The notes: generated from the sequence alone by a model not told the origin. Numbered from the stretch's first letter, positions 24,743 through 34,320 are shown. The stretch: DNA of 49,183 nt from JAJZJT01 sp049964655 (GCA_049964655.1 JBMFXC010000010.1:1-49183), one strand, 5' to 3'. A program made the numbers and translations.

Positions 24743-26767
24743 ATGGTGGGCATGGCGCTCCCGATCGAGGACTACGGAGTCATCGGGGACCTGCACACCG
24801 CGGCACTGGTCGGCAGGGACGGGTCCATCGACTGGCTCTGCCTGCCCCGCTTCGACTCGGCGGCTTGCTTTTCCAAGCTGCTCGGTACGTCCGACCACGG
24901 GTCGTGGCGCATCGCCCCCAAAGGCGTCGAGCGGGCAACCCACCGCCGCTACCGGGGCGAGTCGCTCGTGCTCGAGTCCGAGTTCGTCACGCCAGAGGGG
25001 ACCGTCCGAGTCGTCGACTGCATGCCCATCCGCCAACGCCACCCCGAGGTGATCCGCCTTGTCGAGGGCGTCCGTGGGGTCGTCCCGATGGAGATGGTGC
25101 TCACCATCCGCTTCGGCTACGGCCAGATCGTCCCGTGGGTGCGCCGGCTCGACGGCATCCTCACCGCCATCGCCGGTCCTGACGGCCTGTCGTTGTGGAC
25201 CCCGGTGCCGACCCGCGGCGCCGACTACGCCACGATCGCCGACTTCACGGTGTCCGAGGGCCAACGGATCCCGTTCTCGTTGTCGTGGTTCCCGGCCAAC
25301 GAGGAACCGCCCCGACCGGTGGACGCCGTCTACGCCATCGAGGACACCGAGACGTGGTGGCACGACTGGGCGTCACAATGCACCTACGAAGGCGACTACC
25401 GCGAGGCCGTGGTCCGGTCCCTCGTGACACTGAAGGCGCTCACCTACCAGCCGACCGGGGGCATCGTCGCCGCCGCCACGACCTCGCTGCCCGAGGCCCT
25501 GGGGGGGAACCGTAACTGGGACTACCGCTTCTGCTGGCTGCGCGACGCCACGCTCACCCTCGAGTCCCTCATGCGCGGCGGCTTCTACGAAGAGGCGCTG
25601 TCATGGCGGGACTGGTTGCTGCGCGCCATCGCCGGCGACCCGTCGCAGATGCAGATCATGTACGGCCCGGCCGGCGAGCGCCGGCTCGACGAGTGGCAGG
25701 CGGACTGGCTGCCCGGCTACGAGGGGTCGACGCCGGTACGGATCGGCAATGCCGCCGCCGGTCAGTTCCAGTTGGACGTCTTCGGCGAGGTCATGTCGGC
25801 CCTCTACGAGGCGTGCCGCGCTGGCGACGAAGTGCAGGACCCGGCCTGGGACGTCCAGCGGGCCCTGATGGACTTCCTCGAGACGGGGTGGCGCGAGCCC
25901 GACGACGGCATCTGGGAGGTTCGTGGGCCCCGACGTCACTTCACCCACTCGAAGGTGATGGCCTGGGTAGCCATCGACCGGGCGATCAAGACGGTGGAGG
26001 AGTGCGGGACCGAGGGGCCGGTCGACCGGTGGCGGGCCGTGCGGGCCCAGATCCACGACCAGGTCTGCGACGAGGGCTTCAACCCGGCCAAGGGTTCGTT
26101 CACCCAGTACTACGGCTCGGACAACCTCGATGCCAGCCTGCTCATGATCCCCATGGTGGGCTTCCTCCCTGCTCACGACGCTCGCGTCCGCGGCACGATC
26201 GAGGCCATCGAGCGAGAACTGCTCGACGGGGGGTTCGTGCTTCGGTACCAGACTGCCGACGACGGCGCCGTCGACGGTCTGTCGGGTCGGGAGGGTGCCT
26301 TTCTGGCGTGCTCCTTCTGGCTGGTCGACTGTCTCTCCATGCTCGGGCGCGACCACGACGCCCGTCAGTTGCTCGACCGGCTCCTGGCCCTCCGCAACGA
26401 CCTCGGGTTGCTCGCCGAGGAGTACGACCCGGTTGCCGGTCGCCTGGTCGGCAACTTTCCCCAGGCGTTCTCGCACGTGTCGCTGGTCAACTCGGCCGCC
26501 AAGTTGGCCGGAGCTACCCCACCCGAAGTCCGGCCCGAGACGCTGGTGCGGGCCCGTCGACTGATGACCCGTTCGACGTCCGGTGCAGGCCGGATGCACC
26601 TGGCCGGGCAGGTGTCCGCCCGTCTGAGCCAACACCGCAACAGGAAGCCCACCGAGACGCGGGCCCGGTGGGACGGCACCGAACGACGCCGCGGCCAAGA
26701 CCGGCGTGGCGCGGGAAGGGACGCTCCCGACCGTCGGAGCGGCGCGCCGTCCAACGAGCCCGGCTGA
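24743..26767 (+). CDS. GH15 family glucoamylase/trehalase-like protein
   Basis: A protein of 674 aa, cytoplasmic (no signal peptide). The N-terminal beta domain starts PIEDYGVIGDLHTAALVGRD and the (alpha/alpha)6 barrel contains NWDYRFCWLRDATLTLES, DEWQADWLPGYEGSTPVRIG, GIWEVRG and the late acidic motif AEEYDP. The segments match actinobacterial GH15 enzymes, some of which are trehalases; the exact sugar cannot be told. ATG 24743 and ATG 24752 (MALPIEDYG) are both possible. The C-terminal 50 residues are Arg-rich and likely disordered. Glucose dehydrogenase follows after 52 bp, so released glucose could be oxidised directly. Confidence 0.88.
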   Translation: MVGMALPIEDYGVIGDLHTAALVGRDGSIDWLCLPRFDSAACFSKLLGTSDHGSWRIAPKGVERATHRRYRGESLVLESEFVTPEGTVRVVDCMPIRQRHPEVIRLVEGVRGVVPMEMVLTIRFGYGQIVPWVRRLDGILTAIAGPDGLSLWTPVPTRGADYATIADFTVSEGQRIPFSLSWFPANEEPPRPVDAVYAIEDTETWWHDWASQCTYEGDYREAVVRSLVTLKALTYQPTGGIVAAATTSLPEALGGNRNWDYRFCWLRDATLTLESLMRGGFYEEALSWRDWLLRAIAGDPSQMQIMYGPAGERRLDEWQADWLPGYEGSTPVRIGNAAAGQFQLDVFGEVMSALYEACRAGDEVQDPAWDVQRALMDFLETGWREPDDGIWEVRGPRRHFTHSKVMAWVAIDRAIKTVEECGTEGPVDRWRAVRAQIHDQVCDEGFNPAKGSFTQYYGSDNLDASLLMIPMVGFLPAHDARVRGTIEAIERELLDGGFVLRYQTADDGAVDGLSGREGAFLACSFWLVDCLSMLGRDHDARQLLDRLLALRNDLGLLAEEYDPVAGRLVGNFPQAFSHVSLVNSAAKLAGATPPEVRPETLVRARRLMTRSTSGAGRMHLAGQVSARLSQHRNRKPTETRARWDGTERRRGQDRRGAGRDAPDRRSGAPSNEPG

Positions 26768-26819
26768 CCCGTTGGCGGCCAGGCTCACCGGCGCGCCACT
26801 CGACACCAAGGAGGTCACC

Positions 26820-27869
26820 ATGCAGGCACTGACCGTCGTCCCGCTCACCAAGGGGTCGGCCCGGCTCGATGACGTTCCCGAGCCGCCCGAGGAGGACGGT
26901 CCGGTCCTCGTCGAGACGCTCGGCGTCGGCATCTGCGGGACCGACCTCGAGATCCTCTCGGGCGACTACGGATGGTCGCCCCCCGGCCGTGAGCGCCTGG
27001 TGCTTGGCCACGAGTCCCTGGGTCGCGTCGTCGAGGCCCCGGCCGACAGCGGGCTGGCCTCCGGCGACCACGTGGTGGGCATCGTGCGACGTCCCGACCC
27101 GGTGCCCTGCGCCAACTGCGCCGTCGGCGAGTGGGACTTCTGCCGGAACGGGAAGTACACCGAGCGTGGCATCAAGGAGCACGACGGCTACCTCTCCGAG
27201 CGGTACCGGATCCAGCCGGACTTCGTCGTGAAGGTCGACCCGGGCCTCGGCATGCTCGGCGTCCTCCTCGAGCCGACCAGTGTGGTGGCAAAGGCATGGG
27301 AACAGGTCGACCGCATCGGCGGCCGTGCCCATTGGTCGCCGACGTCGGTCGTCGTCACCGGGGCCGGCCCCATCGGTCTGCTCGCCGCCATGATCGGCGT
27401 GCAGCGGGGGCTCGACGTCCACGTCATCGACCAGGTGGCCGACGGGCTCAAGCCGAAGCTCGTTGCCGAGCTGGGTGCCACCTACCACACGGGCCCGATC
27501 GAACAGGCTGTGGCCGCGCCCGACGTCGTCCTCGAGTGCACGGGTGTGTCGTCGCTCGTCCTCGACGCCATGGAGCACGTGGGACCGGGGGGAGTGGTCT
27601 GTCTGACCGGCGTCTCGTCGGGCGGGCGCCCAGTGCAGGTCGACGAGGGTGATCTCAACCGGTCCATGGTCCTCTCCAACGAGGCGGTGGTCGGCTCGGT
27701 CAACGCCAACCGCCGTCACTACGAGGCCGGCGCGGCGGCGCTCGCCGCCGCCGACCGGGCGTGGCTGTCCCAGCTCGTCACTCGTCAGGTGCCGCTCGCG
27801 TCGTGGCAAGATGCTCTTGACCGGAGGCCTGACGACGTCAAGGTGGTGATCGAGGTGGGCGAGCCATGA
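26820..27869 (+). CDS. glucose 1-dehydrogenase (zinc-dependent MDR type)
   Basis: A protein of 349 aa. GVGICGTDLEIL (Cys, zinc ligand), LVLGHESLGRV (His-Glu) and the structural-zinc region CANCAVGEWDFC are visible. The Rossmann motif is VVVTGAGPIGLLAA. DLNRSMVLSNEAVVGSVNAN is typical of the archaeal-type glucose dehydrogenase subgroup that converts glucose to gluconolactone with NAD(P). The ATG follows a perfect AAGGAGGT at 8 nt. It lies between a GH15 glucosidase and an MBL-fold hydrolase and overlaps the latter by 4 bp. Confidence 0.9.
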   Translation: MQALTVVPLTKGSARLDDVPEPPEEDGPVLVETLGVGICGTDLEILSGDYGWSPPGRERLVLGHESLGRVVEAPADSGLASGDHVVGIVRRPDPVPCANCAVGEWDFCRNGKYTERGIKEHDGYLSERYRIQPDFVVKVDPGLGMLGVLLEPTSVVAKAWEQVDRIGGRAHWSPTSVVVTGAGPIGLLAAMIGVQRGLDVHVIDQVADGLKPKLVAELGATYHTGPIEQAVAAPDVVLECTGVSSLVLDAMEHVGPGGVVCLTGVSSGGRPVQVDEGDLNRSMVLSNEAVVGSVNANRRHYEAGAAALAAADRAWLSQLVTRQVPLASWQDALDRRPDDVKVVIEVGEP

Positions 27870-28861
27870 GCGGACCCGACGACCATGCCGGTCACGACCA
27901 TGCCGGTCACGGGGCCCGAGGAGGGACGGCCGCTGGGCGGGTCATCGCCGAGGGCGTGATCGAGATCGACACCCTGCTCGGAGGGTGGGAGCGGGTGACG
28001 GCCGGCTATCTCATCGACGGGCCGGCGCCCGTGCTCATCGAGACGGGGAGCCAGAGCTCGGTTCCCGTGCTCCTCGACGCGCTCGACACGTTGGGGATCG
28101 CCGCCTCGGACCTGGCTGGCGTGGCAGTCACCCACATCCACCTCGACCACGCCGGCGGTGTCGGCGACGTGGCCCGGGCCTTCCCCCAGGCCACCGTGTA
28201 CGTCCACCCCAACGGGGCACGCCACCTCGCCGATCCCACCCGGCTCGTCGACTCGGCCTCACGCGTCTACGGCTCGCTCCTCGACTCCCTCTACGGTCGT
28301 CTCGACCCCACCCCGGCCGAGCGCCTCCACGTGCTCGAGGACGGGGAGACGATCCAGGTGGGGCCCGGTCGCGAGCTCGTCGCCGTCGACTCGCCCGGGC
28401 ATGCCAAGCACCACGTTGCCCTGCACGACTCGCTGTCGGGGGTCCTCTTCGCCGGGGACGCGGTTGGCGTCAAGCTCCCCGACGGAGGCGTCCTCCGTCC
28501 ATCGACGCCACCGCCGGACTTCGACCTCGACCAAGCCCTGCACTCGCTGCACCGCTTCGGGGAGCGCAGGCCGGCCGGCATCGCGCTTGCCCACTACGGA
28601 CTGCTCGACCAGCCCGCCGACCTCCTCGAGGAGGCCGAAGGCACGCTGCGGCGGTGGGCCGAGGTGGCCGAGGCGGCGTTCCACTCGGGTGCCGACGTCG
28701 CCGACGCGCTGGCCACCACCTTCGCCCACGATCTCGACGGGGTGGCCGACGAGCACCGCCGGAAGCTCGAGGTCATGAACGGGGTGCACTCGAACGCCGC
28801 CGGCCTGACCCGCTGGCTGTCGAGGCGGGCCGAGCGCTCGGCCCAGCCAGACGAGGGCTGA
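27866..28861 (+). CDS. MBL-fold metallo-hydrolase
   Basis: A protein of 331 aa. THIHLDHAGG is the metal-binding HxHxDH motif; later ligands are SPGHAKHH (His), FAGDAVGV (Asp) and ALAHYG (His). The N-terminus carries two copies of DHAGH, which may bind metal. A C-terminal helical region of about 90 residues follows. The ATG overlaps the glucose dehydrogenase stop. It could act on a thioester or lactone, and a gluconolactonase role would fit the neighbours, but no sequence feature proves it. Confidence 0.85.
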   Translation: MSGPDDHAGHDHAGHGARGGTAAGRVIAEGVIEIDTLLGGWERVTAGYLIDGPAPVLIETGSQSSVPVLLDALDTLGIAASDLAGVAVTHIHLDHAGGVGDVARAFPQATVYVHPNGARHLADPTRLVDSASRVYGSLLDSLYGRLDPTPAERLHVLEDGETIQVGPGRELVAVDSPGHAKHHVALHDSLSGVLFAGDAVGVKLPDGGVLRPSTPPPDFDLDQALHSLHRFGERRPAGIALAHYGLLDQPADLLEEAEGTLRRWAEVAEAAFHSGADVADALATTFAHDLDGVADEHRRKLEVMNGVHSNAAGLTRWLSRRAERSAQPDEG

Positions 28862-28962
28862 CCCGTCCGATGAAGAATGGCTCCTTGCGAGGGTAACGCA
28901 CCGGGCGCGGCCGGCCGGCTCTGGGGCTCGGGCACGAACGACCTCTCCGGGTCTCGAGGGCG

Positions 28963-30021
28963 GTGCCGGATGGCTGGGTACCCGGCTCAAGGCCCACACC
29001 GGCGGTGCCGACATCACGCCCTGTGGAGACGGGCGAGGAGGAGCCGCAGGCCCTCAGGCAGCGGATTGACCAGTTGGAGCGCGACTTGGCGGCTCAGCGG
29101 TCACTCGCCGACCTTACCGCGCGCTCCCCGCACCCGGTCGTCGTCCACTGCGACGGCAAGATCCGGCGGGCCAACCCGGCGGCCGCCGCATTGATCGGCG
29201 ACCTGCCGGTGTCGCACTGCATCGGACGGGACGTGCTCGACTTCCTCACCGAGGAGTCGAAGGCGCCGGTGGCAGCGCGCATCACCGAGCTCCTGCGCGA
29301 CGAGAAATCGTAGGAGCCGGCCAGCGGCGCACCTCGTCGCCGAGGACGGCAGCACGGTGGCCGCCGAGTGTCATGTCACGCTCATCGAGGGGGACGGCCG
29401 GCTGGCGGTGCACCTCGTGCCGTGGGACGTCACCGAGCGGCGCAACGAAGCCAGCCGGCTTGCCTGGGAGGCCAACCACGATCCCCTGACCAGGCTGTAC
29501 AACAGGCAAGCTGTCTCCGAGCACGTCGAGTGCCTCCTCCACCCCTCGGAGGGGGCGGCGTCCGGGACGCTCGTGGCCCTCTTGCTCGTGGCCCTCGACG
29601 GGTTCAAGACGGTCAACGACACGCTCGGCTACCAGGCCGGAGACCTCGTGCTCGTCGACGTCGCCCGTCGCCTCCAGACGGCTGCTCCGGGGAAGACCGT
29701 CGGTCGTATCGGTGGTGACGAGTTCGTGGTGGCGTGGGCTTCCAGGCGCTTCGGCGAGGTGGCACGGGTTGCCGCCGCGGTCAACCAGGCGATCGTGCTC
29801 GAGGTGCCGCTGGTGGCTGCTGGGAGGTTGCCTCGATCACCGCCAGCGTGGGGGCGGCGGTCGCACGCCCAGGTTCCCTGTCGGTTGCCGAGCTCTTCCG
29901 GCGCGCCGACCGGGCGATGTACTGGGCCAAGCGAACCGGCGGACGATGGGCGTTCGACGAGCCGTCCTTCTTCGGGGCGCCTCGGTTGCCGACCGGCTGG
30001 TCGGACCTGGCCGGCTGCTGA
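28963..30021 (+). pseudogene. PAS-GGDEF diguanylate cyclase broken by two frameshifts
   Basis: Segment one (from GTG 28963 or 29023) encodes a coiled coil and a PAS domain (PHPVVVHCDGKIRRANPAAA) and stops at TAG 29311. The PAS end and the start of the GGDEF domain continue in the next frame (LVAEDGSTVAAECHVTLIEG, WDVTERR, HDPLTRLYNR, RIGGDEFVVAW). The GGDEF end continues back in the first frame (EVASITASVGAAVA, ELFRRADRAMYWAKR) to TGA 30021. The shifts fall at about 29295-29313 and 29800-29835. All active-site residues for cyclic di-GMP synthesis are still encoded, so the damage is recent or reflects sequencing error. Confidence 0.8.
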
Positions 30022-30036
30022 CCACCTGCCGGGCGG

Positions 30037-32829
30037 CTACGTCTTCGGCGTAGGCGCAGGGACCCTCGTCGGCCGCCGGCGGTTCTCGATCTGCACCGCA
30101 ACCGGTGCACTCGTCGCCGTCACGCCGTCGTCGTCGGCGACGACGCTCCGGACGCTATAGGTGCCGTTCGGAAAGCTGGCCGTGGCGAAGGTGGCGACCC
30201 AGCCTGTCGGGGTCGAGGTCCCGGCGGCGACCACCTGGTCGTGCACGCGCTTCCCGTCGAGGAGGAAGGTGACCTTCTTCACGCCGGCGGCCGCTGCCGC
30301 CAGGGCATCCAGCTTCGTCTGGCCGTCGAGGGTTGCATGCGTCCGGGGGATCGAGAGGCTGGTGGTCGGGGGGCTTGCCAACTGGTTCTGCTCGGGCACG
30401 TACGCCCGGCATGGCTCGCCCCGGAGCGAGCCGCACGGTGGCAGGGTGGTGGTGGCCTGCACCCCGTGGACGACGTCGACGACGAGCGCCGAGGCGACGG
30501 GTCCGCCGAAGCCGACGGTGGACTGCTGGCCGTCGTCGAGCGTGTCGAACTCCCACACCGGTCGGTCGCCGCCTGGTGCCGACAGGACGATGCGAAGCTC
30601 GGTCCCCGGTCGAAAGGTGTGGGCGATCGGGTCGATGGGGATCCTCACCAGCTCGTAGTGGGTCGGCGATAGATAGGTCGACTGCGACCCCAGGTAGGTG
30701 GGAGCGGTGAACAGGGCGGTCGATCCGCGACGGTCTCTCTGGTAGGTGCTGCGCAGGAAGCCAGAGGTCACGTACTCCTCGTGGCCGGAGCTCGGACGCA
30801 CCTCGGTGACCGTCGCCTGGAAGTCCTCGACCGGGGCCGACGCCTCGACCCACAGGTCGAGGGTGGCCGGTCCGACGATGGTGGTGGCTGTCGTGAACGG
30901 GGTCGTCTGGAAGCCGAGGCCGTCTGCGGCCGGCACGGGCGTCCAATCCCAGCCGGGGTTGGCCGCCCAGGCGTTCCCACCGGGGGGCAGGCTCGTCTTG
31001 GGCCGGACGGTGGGGTCGAGGGTGAAGGTAGCGCTCCCCGGTTGAGGTGGCCTGGTGGGCCGGAGCGCGCCACCCTGACCGAGGTAGAGGGTGGTCACCG
31101 TCCCTGCCGGGGGCCAGCTGGAGAAGCCGGCCGAGTAGGTCGACTCGATGTTGCCCGGCCCGGCGCTTCCGGCACCGTTGTCGAAGAGCACCCGCACGTG
31201 GGGTGTCTGGGCGGCGAATTCGGAACGAGCGGTGGCGAGGTTGGGCGCCGTGGTGAACCGGATCGGCGGGAGCGGGGCCTGGGCCGACACGTTCGACGCT
31301 ACCGACGCGAACTTGTCCAGCATGACGGCGGCGAGCGCGCTCGGCTGACGGGGCACCTCGTCGGCGACATAGAGGTCGAGGAACTCGAGCCAGCGGCTCA
31401 TCGTCTGGGGGTCGAGCGAGTCGATGTGGCCGCCGTTGACCATGTTGGCGAAGACAGGGGTCCGCTTGGGGAAGGCGTCGATGAGCGCTGGCCACTGGGG
31501 GCCGGTCTGCTCGTCTTCGAGCGCTCCGGAGAGGAACACCGGAACGGTGACGTGGTGAGCCCAGTCGGTCATCGAGCGCCGGTCGAACAGTGACGGAGCA
31601 CGCCCTGGGCCGGTGCGCGGGGCGACCAGTTGTGGGCCGACCAGGCTGACCAGGTTCTGGGACTGGTCGTGGAGCGCCTGGTTGGCAAGGCAGGTCGACG
31701 ACTTCCCGCCGCTGGCGGCGAGCTCGGCGTCGATCTCGTAGTAGGTCCAGGCCTGACCGACACCACTGATGGGCGTCGTCGACGCCTGGACGATCCTGCC
31801 GTCACGGTAGACCGCCGCCGGCCTGGCGTCGTCGATGCGTTCCTGCATCCAGCTGGCGGCGAAGCCGTCGTTGTAGATGCCACCGGGGTAGCCGGTGGAG
31901 AACAGGTCGTCGGTCGGGCTCATGGGCGTGATGGCAGCGAGGCCAGGGGGATCGGTGCCAGCCGCCGGGAGCTGGGAGAGCCCCGAGAAGCTGATGCCGA
32001 CCATGCCTACTTTGTGGTGGGCGACCCAGGACTGGTGGGCGACGATCTCGATGGCGTCGTAGGCGTCGTAGTCGGTCGGGTAGCCGAAGAGGTCGAAGGC
32101 CCCGCCCGAGCACCCGGTGCCCCGCATCTGGAGGCTGACGGTGGCGAACCCCGAGACGCGAGCGAGCACGGCCCCGACGTAGGTGGCTGAGTCGGGCAAC
32201 AGGTCGGGGTTGCCGCAGTTCGTGCAGGGCACGCCGAGGACGCCGTCGACCAGTGGAGGGATGGGGTCGGTCGGGCCGGCGACGTCGTACCCGGACCATT
32301 CGATGACTGTCGGGCATGGGTGGGTGGCCGAGCACGTCTCGCCGTAGGGGTAGCGGACGGTGGCGGCAAGCTTGATGCCGTCGCGCATCGTGAGGTAGTT
32401 GAGCCCCTCGTGCATCGGCTGGTGGGTGTAGAGGGGAGAGTTGGTCGCCGGGTTGTCCCCCGGCCGCAAGACGGCGAAGGTCCCGGTCCGCCGACCGGTC
32501 GTGTCGTCGCGCCACGAGTAGCCCGGCCCGGGCTGGAGGTCGCGGACGATGAGCGATCCCAAGGGCCCGGCAGAGCTGGGATTGTCCGGGTTCGCTACCG
32601 GCGCGCCGTCACGCAGGAGGGTGATCCGGTTACCCGGATGGGCGCCGGTCAGCCAGGCCTCGTCGACCGAGCCGTTGCCGACGAGCGTCGAAGCCGACGG
32701 CGGTCCTGACGTTCCGGCGAGCCCGGTTCCTGGCGTTCCGGCGAGCACGGCCGTCACGTTCGTGAAGACCGCCACGACGGCGGCCAGCACGAGCAACGCC
32801 TTCGAGCCGACGACCCCGCTCATTGCCAT
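30037..32829 (-). CDS. secreted CocE/NonD-family hydrolase (X-Pro dipeptidyl-peptidase fold)
   Basis: A protein of 930 aa. The signal peptide (about residues 1-30, LVLAAVVAVFTNVTAVLAG) is followed by a short beta domain. The alpha/beta hydrolase starts near residue 145 (MRDGIKLAATVRYPYGE), with nucleophile Ser in GISFSG, Asp in LSGALEDEQ and His in NGGHIDSLDP. The jelly-roll domain of the S15/CocE family follows, then a C-terminal Ig-like domain (about residues 840-915). Cys pairs such as CTNCGNP suggest disulfides outside the cell. Esterase or peptidase activity is likely; the substrate is unknown. The ATG has AGGGGG upstream. Confidence 0.85.
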   Translation of the reverse strand: MAMSGVVGSKALLVLAAVVAVFTNVTAVLAGTPGTGLAGTSGPPSASTLVGNGSVDEAWLTGAHPGNRITLLRDGAPVANPDNPSSAGPLGSLIVRDLQPGPGYSWRDDTTGRRTGTFAVLRPGDNPATNSPLYTHQPMHEGLNYLTMRDGIKLAATVRYPYGETCSATHPCPTVIEWSGYDVAGPTDPIPPLVDGVLGVPCTNCGNPDLLPDSATYVGAVLARVSGFATVSLQMRGTGCSGGAFDLFGYPTDYDAYDAIEIVAHQSWVAHHKVGMVGISFSGLSQLPAAGTDPPGLAAITPMSPTDDLFSTGYPGGIYNDGFAASWMQERIDDARPAAVYRDGRIVQASTTPISGVGQAWTYYEIDAELAASGGKSSTCLANQALHDQSQNLVSLVGPQLVAPRTGPGRAPSLFDRRSMTDWAHHVTVPVFLSGALEDEQTGPQWPALIDAFPKRTPVFANMVNGGHIDSLDPQTMSRWLEFLDLYVADEVPRQPSALAAVMLDKFASVASNVSAQAPLPPIRFTTAPNLATARSEFAAQTPHVRVLFDNGAGSAGPGNIESTYSAGFSSWPPAGTVTTLYLGQGGALRPTRPPQPGSATFTLDPTVRPKTSLPPGGNAWAANPGWDWTPVPAADGLGFQTTPFTTATTIVGPATLDLWVEASAPVEDFQATVTEVRPSSGHEEYVTSGFLRSTYQRDRRGSTALFTAPTYLGSQSTYLSPTHYELVRIPIDPIAHTFRPGTELRIVLSAPGGDRPVWEFDTLDDGQQSTVGFGGPVASALVVDVVHGVQATTTLPPCGSLRGEPCRAYVPEQNQLASPPTTSLSIPRTHATLDGQTKLDALAAAAAGVKKVTFLLDGKRVHDQVVAAGTSTPTGWVATFATASFPNGTYSVRSVVADDDGVTATSAPVAVQIENRRRPTRVPAPTPKT

Positions 32830-32908
32830 CCCCCTGAGGTTGTGCTGACCACGGTTCTAGCAGGTGGTTCGGCCCGGCGTCCTCGGGAGCCGTAACGCAC
32901 GGAACGTG

Positions 32909-32923
32909 CGCAAGTCACTTGCG
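32909..32923. promoter_or_regulatory. palindromic operator upstream of Fur-family gene
   Basis: CGCAAGT-C-ACTTGCG has perfect 7-bp arms, 3 bp before the -10 element (32926-32931). The GCAA-N5-TTGC core resembles nickel-responsive Nur boxes of actinobacteria more than classic Fur or Zur boxes. Autoregulation of the Fur-like gene is likely. Confidence 0.6.
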
Positions 32924-32925
32924 GA

Positions 32926-32931
32926 TAGTCT
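32926..32931 (+). promoter_or_regulatory. -10 element for leaderless Fur-family gene
   Basis: TAGTCT, 7 nt before ATG 32939, with the palindrome directly upstream. Confidence 0.5.
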
Positions 32932-32938
32932 CCTGGGT

Positions 32939-33397
32939 ATGCCACGGAGCTCTGCCATCGCCGGAGAGGTGCTCGCCATCATGCGTCGGCGCGCCCGGCA
33001 CTGCTGGACGCTCGACGACCTCCAGGACGACCTGGCGTTCAGGGGCCTTACCCCGAACCCCTCGTCGGTGTTCCGAGCCGTCAGCGGGCTCGAGCGAGAG
33101 GGTGTCGTCGTCCGGGTGCCGCTGGGTGACGGACGGGGGCACTACGAGCTCACTGCCGAGCACCACGACCACCTCGTCTGCGACGCCTGCGGCCGGATCG
33201 AGCCGCTCGCCTGCTCGATCGTTGACCAACTGGCGAGCGACGTCCGGACCTGGTCGGGGTTTCGCATGTCGGACCACCAGCTCGTCCTGACGGGCACGTG
33301 TGGTTCCTGTGCCGGCGACGACGGATCGACCGGGCATCGAGTCCACCGGCCTGCTTCGGCCGACCAGCCGGTACCGGCGACGAGGAGGCCCACGTGA
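32939..33397 (+). CDS. Fur-family metal-dependent regulator
   Basis: A protein of 152 aa. The N-terminal winged helix (WTLDDLQDDLAFRGL, then PSSVFRAVSGLEREGVV) is followed by the dimerisation domain with the regulatory ligands HYELTAEHHDHLVCD. Two structural zinc pairs are present: CDACG and CGSC. A Ser/Pro-rich tail follows. The start is ATG 32939 with no Shine-Dalgarno. The stop overlaps the GTG of a putative nickel/cobalt transporter. Metal specificity (Fe, Zn or Ni) cannot be fixed by sequence; the operator core and neighbour favour nickel. Confidence 0.88.
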   Translation: MPRSSAIAGEVLAIMRRRARHCWTLDDLQDDLAFRGLTPNPSSVFRAVSGLEREGVVVRVPLGDGRGHYELTAEHHDHLVCDACGRIEPLACSIVDQLASDVRTWSGFRMSDHQLVLTGTCGSCAGDDGSTGHRVHRPASADQPVPATRRPT

Positions 33398-34320
33398 CGG
33401 GGCTCGTGGCGGCGATCAACCTGTGGAACCCGACCCACGTCGGCGGGTTCGCCATCGTGGTGACCGCGTTCGTCCTCGGGATGGTGCACGGGGTCACGCC
33501 TGACGAGCACACCTGGCCGATCACCTTCAGCTACTCGATCGGCGGCTACTCGAGCCGTCGGGGGATGCGCGCCGGGCTGATCTTCTCGCTGGCCTTCACC
33601 GTGCAGCGAGCGATCGCCAGCGAGCTGGCCTATCTCGGCCTGGCGCACCTCTTCATGTTCGCCTCGGTGGACTACGTCGTCTACGTCGTCGTGGGGGTAC
33701 TGATGGCGGCGGCCGGCGTCCTCGTCGTCCGGAGACGGCGGACTATCCACCTCCACCTCCCCGGGCTGCGCAGCCATCCCCTGGACGCCAGCGGCGCCCA
33801 TGGCGACCTCGACCTCGAAGACCCGCGTCCTTGGATGCCTGCTGTCCACGGCTTCGTCGCAGGCTGGGGGTTCGGCGCCTTCGCGCTCATCGTCTATACC
33901 GTGCTCGCTCCCGCCGAGCATGGCGCGGCCTGGGGCTGGGTGCCCGGTGCTGTGTTCGGGCTCGGGACGACGGTGATGCAGGTACTGGCGGGTGGTCTCT
34001 TCGGCCTGATTGCCTCCCGACGGGGGCTCGACCCGGAGGCGATCCGGCGGGTGGCACTCCGCACGGCTGGCAACACACTGACCTGGGGCGGTCTCGCCTT
34101 CGTGGTGGGTGGTGTTGTCGGCCTGCTGTTCCCCCACCTCGCCGGCGTCACGCTGGCCACCGGGGTCCACGTGCACAACCTGGCCCACTTCGGGATCGCC
34201 TTGGTCCTCGTGACCGTCAGCGTCGTCGGCGTGGGGCTCACCACCCTCGTTCGCCAGACGCGTGCCGAAGCCCGCCTGGCCAGAGCAGCGTCCCCGGTCG
34301 TCGGCGGTCCGGCGGGCTGA
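33394..34320 (+). CDS. putative NicO/RcnA-like nickel-cobalt membrane transporter
   Basis: A protein of 308 aa with about six to seven membrane helices. The first helix ends in LGMVHGVTPDEHTWP, reminiscent of the His/Asp metal motifs in helix 1-2 of nickel/cobalt transporters. A cytoplasmic loop is His-rich (IHLHLPGLRSHPLDASGAHG). TGVHVHNLAHFG lies in a late loop. GTG 33394 overlaps the Fur-family stop and has GAGGAGG 5 nt upstream, so regulator and transporter are coupled. Uptake versus efflux is not decidable; the family assignment is moderate. Confidence 0.65.
   Translation: MTGLVAAINLWNPTHVGGFAIVVTAFVLGMVHGVTPDEHTWPITFSYSIGGYSSRRGMRAGLIFSLAFTVQRAIASELAYLGLAHLFMFASVDYVVYVVVGVLMAAAGVLVVRRRRTIHLHLPGLRSHPLDASGAHGDLDLEDPRPWMPAVHGFVAGWGFGAFALIVYTVLAPAEHGAAWGWVPGAVFGLGTTVMQVLAGGLFGLIASRRGLDPEAIRRVALRTAGNTLTWGGLAFVVGGVVGLLFPHLAGVTLATGVHVHNLAHFGIALVLVTVSVVGVGLTTLVRQTRAEARLARAASPVVGGPAG

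Noticed and set aside
28870..28896. Tiny ATG-to-TAA frame after the MBL gene
   Set aside because: Eight codons with no ribosome site or conserved feature; not supportable.
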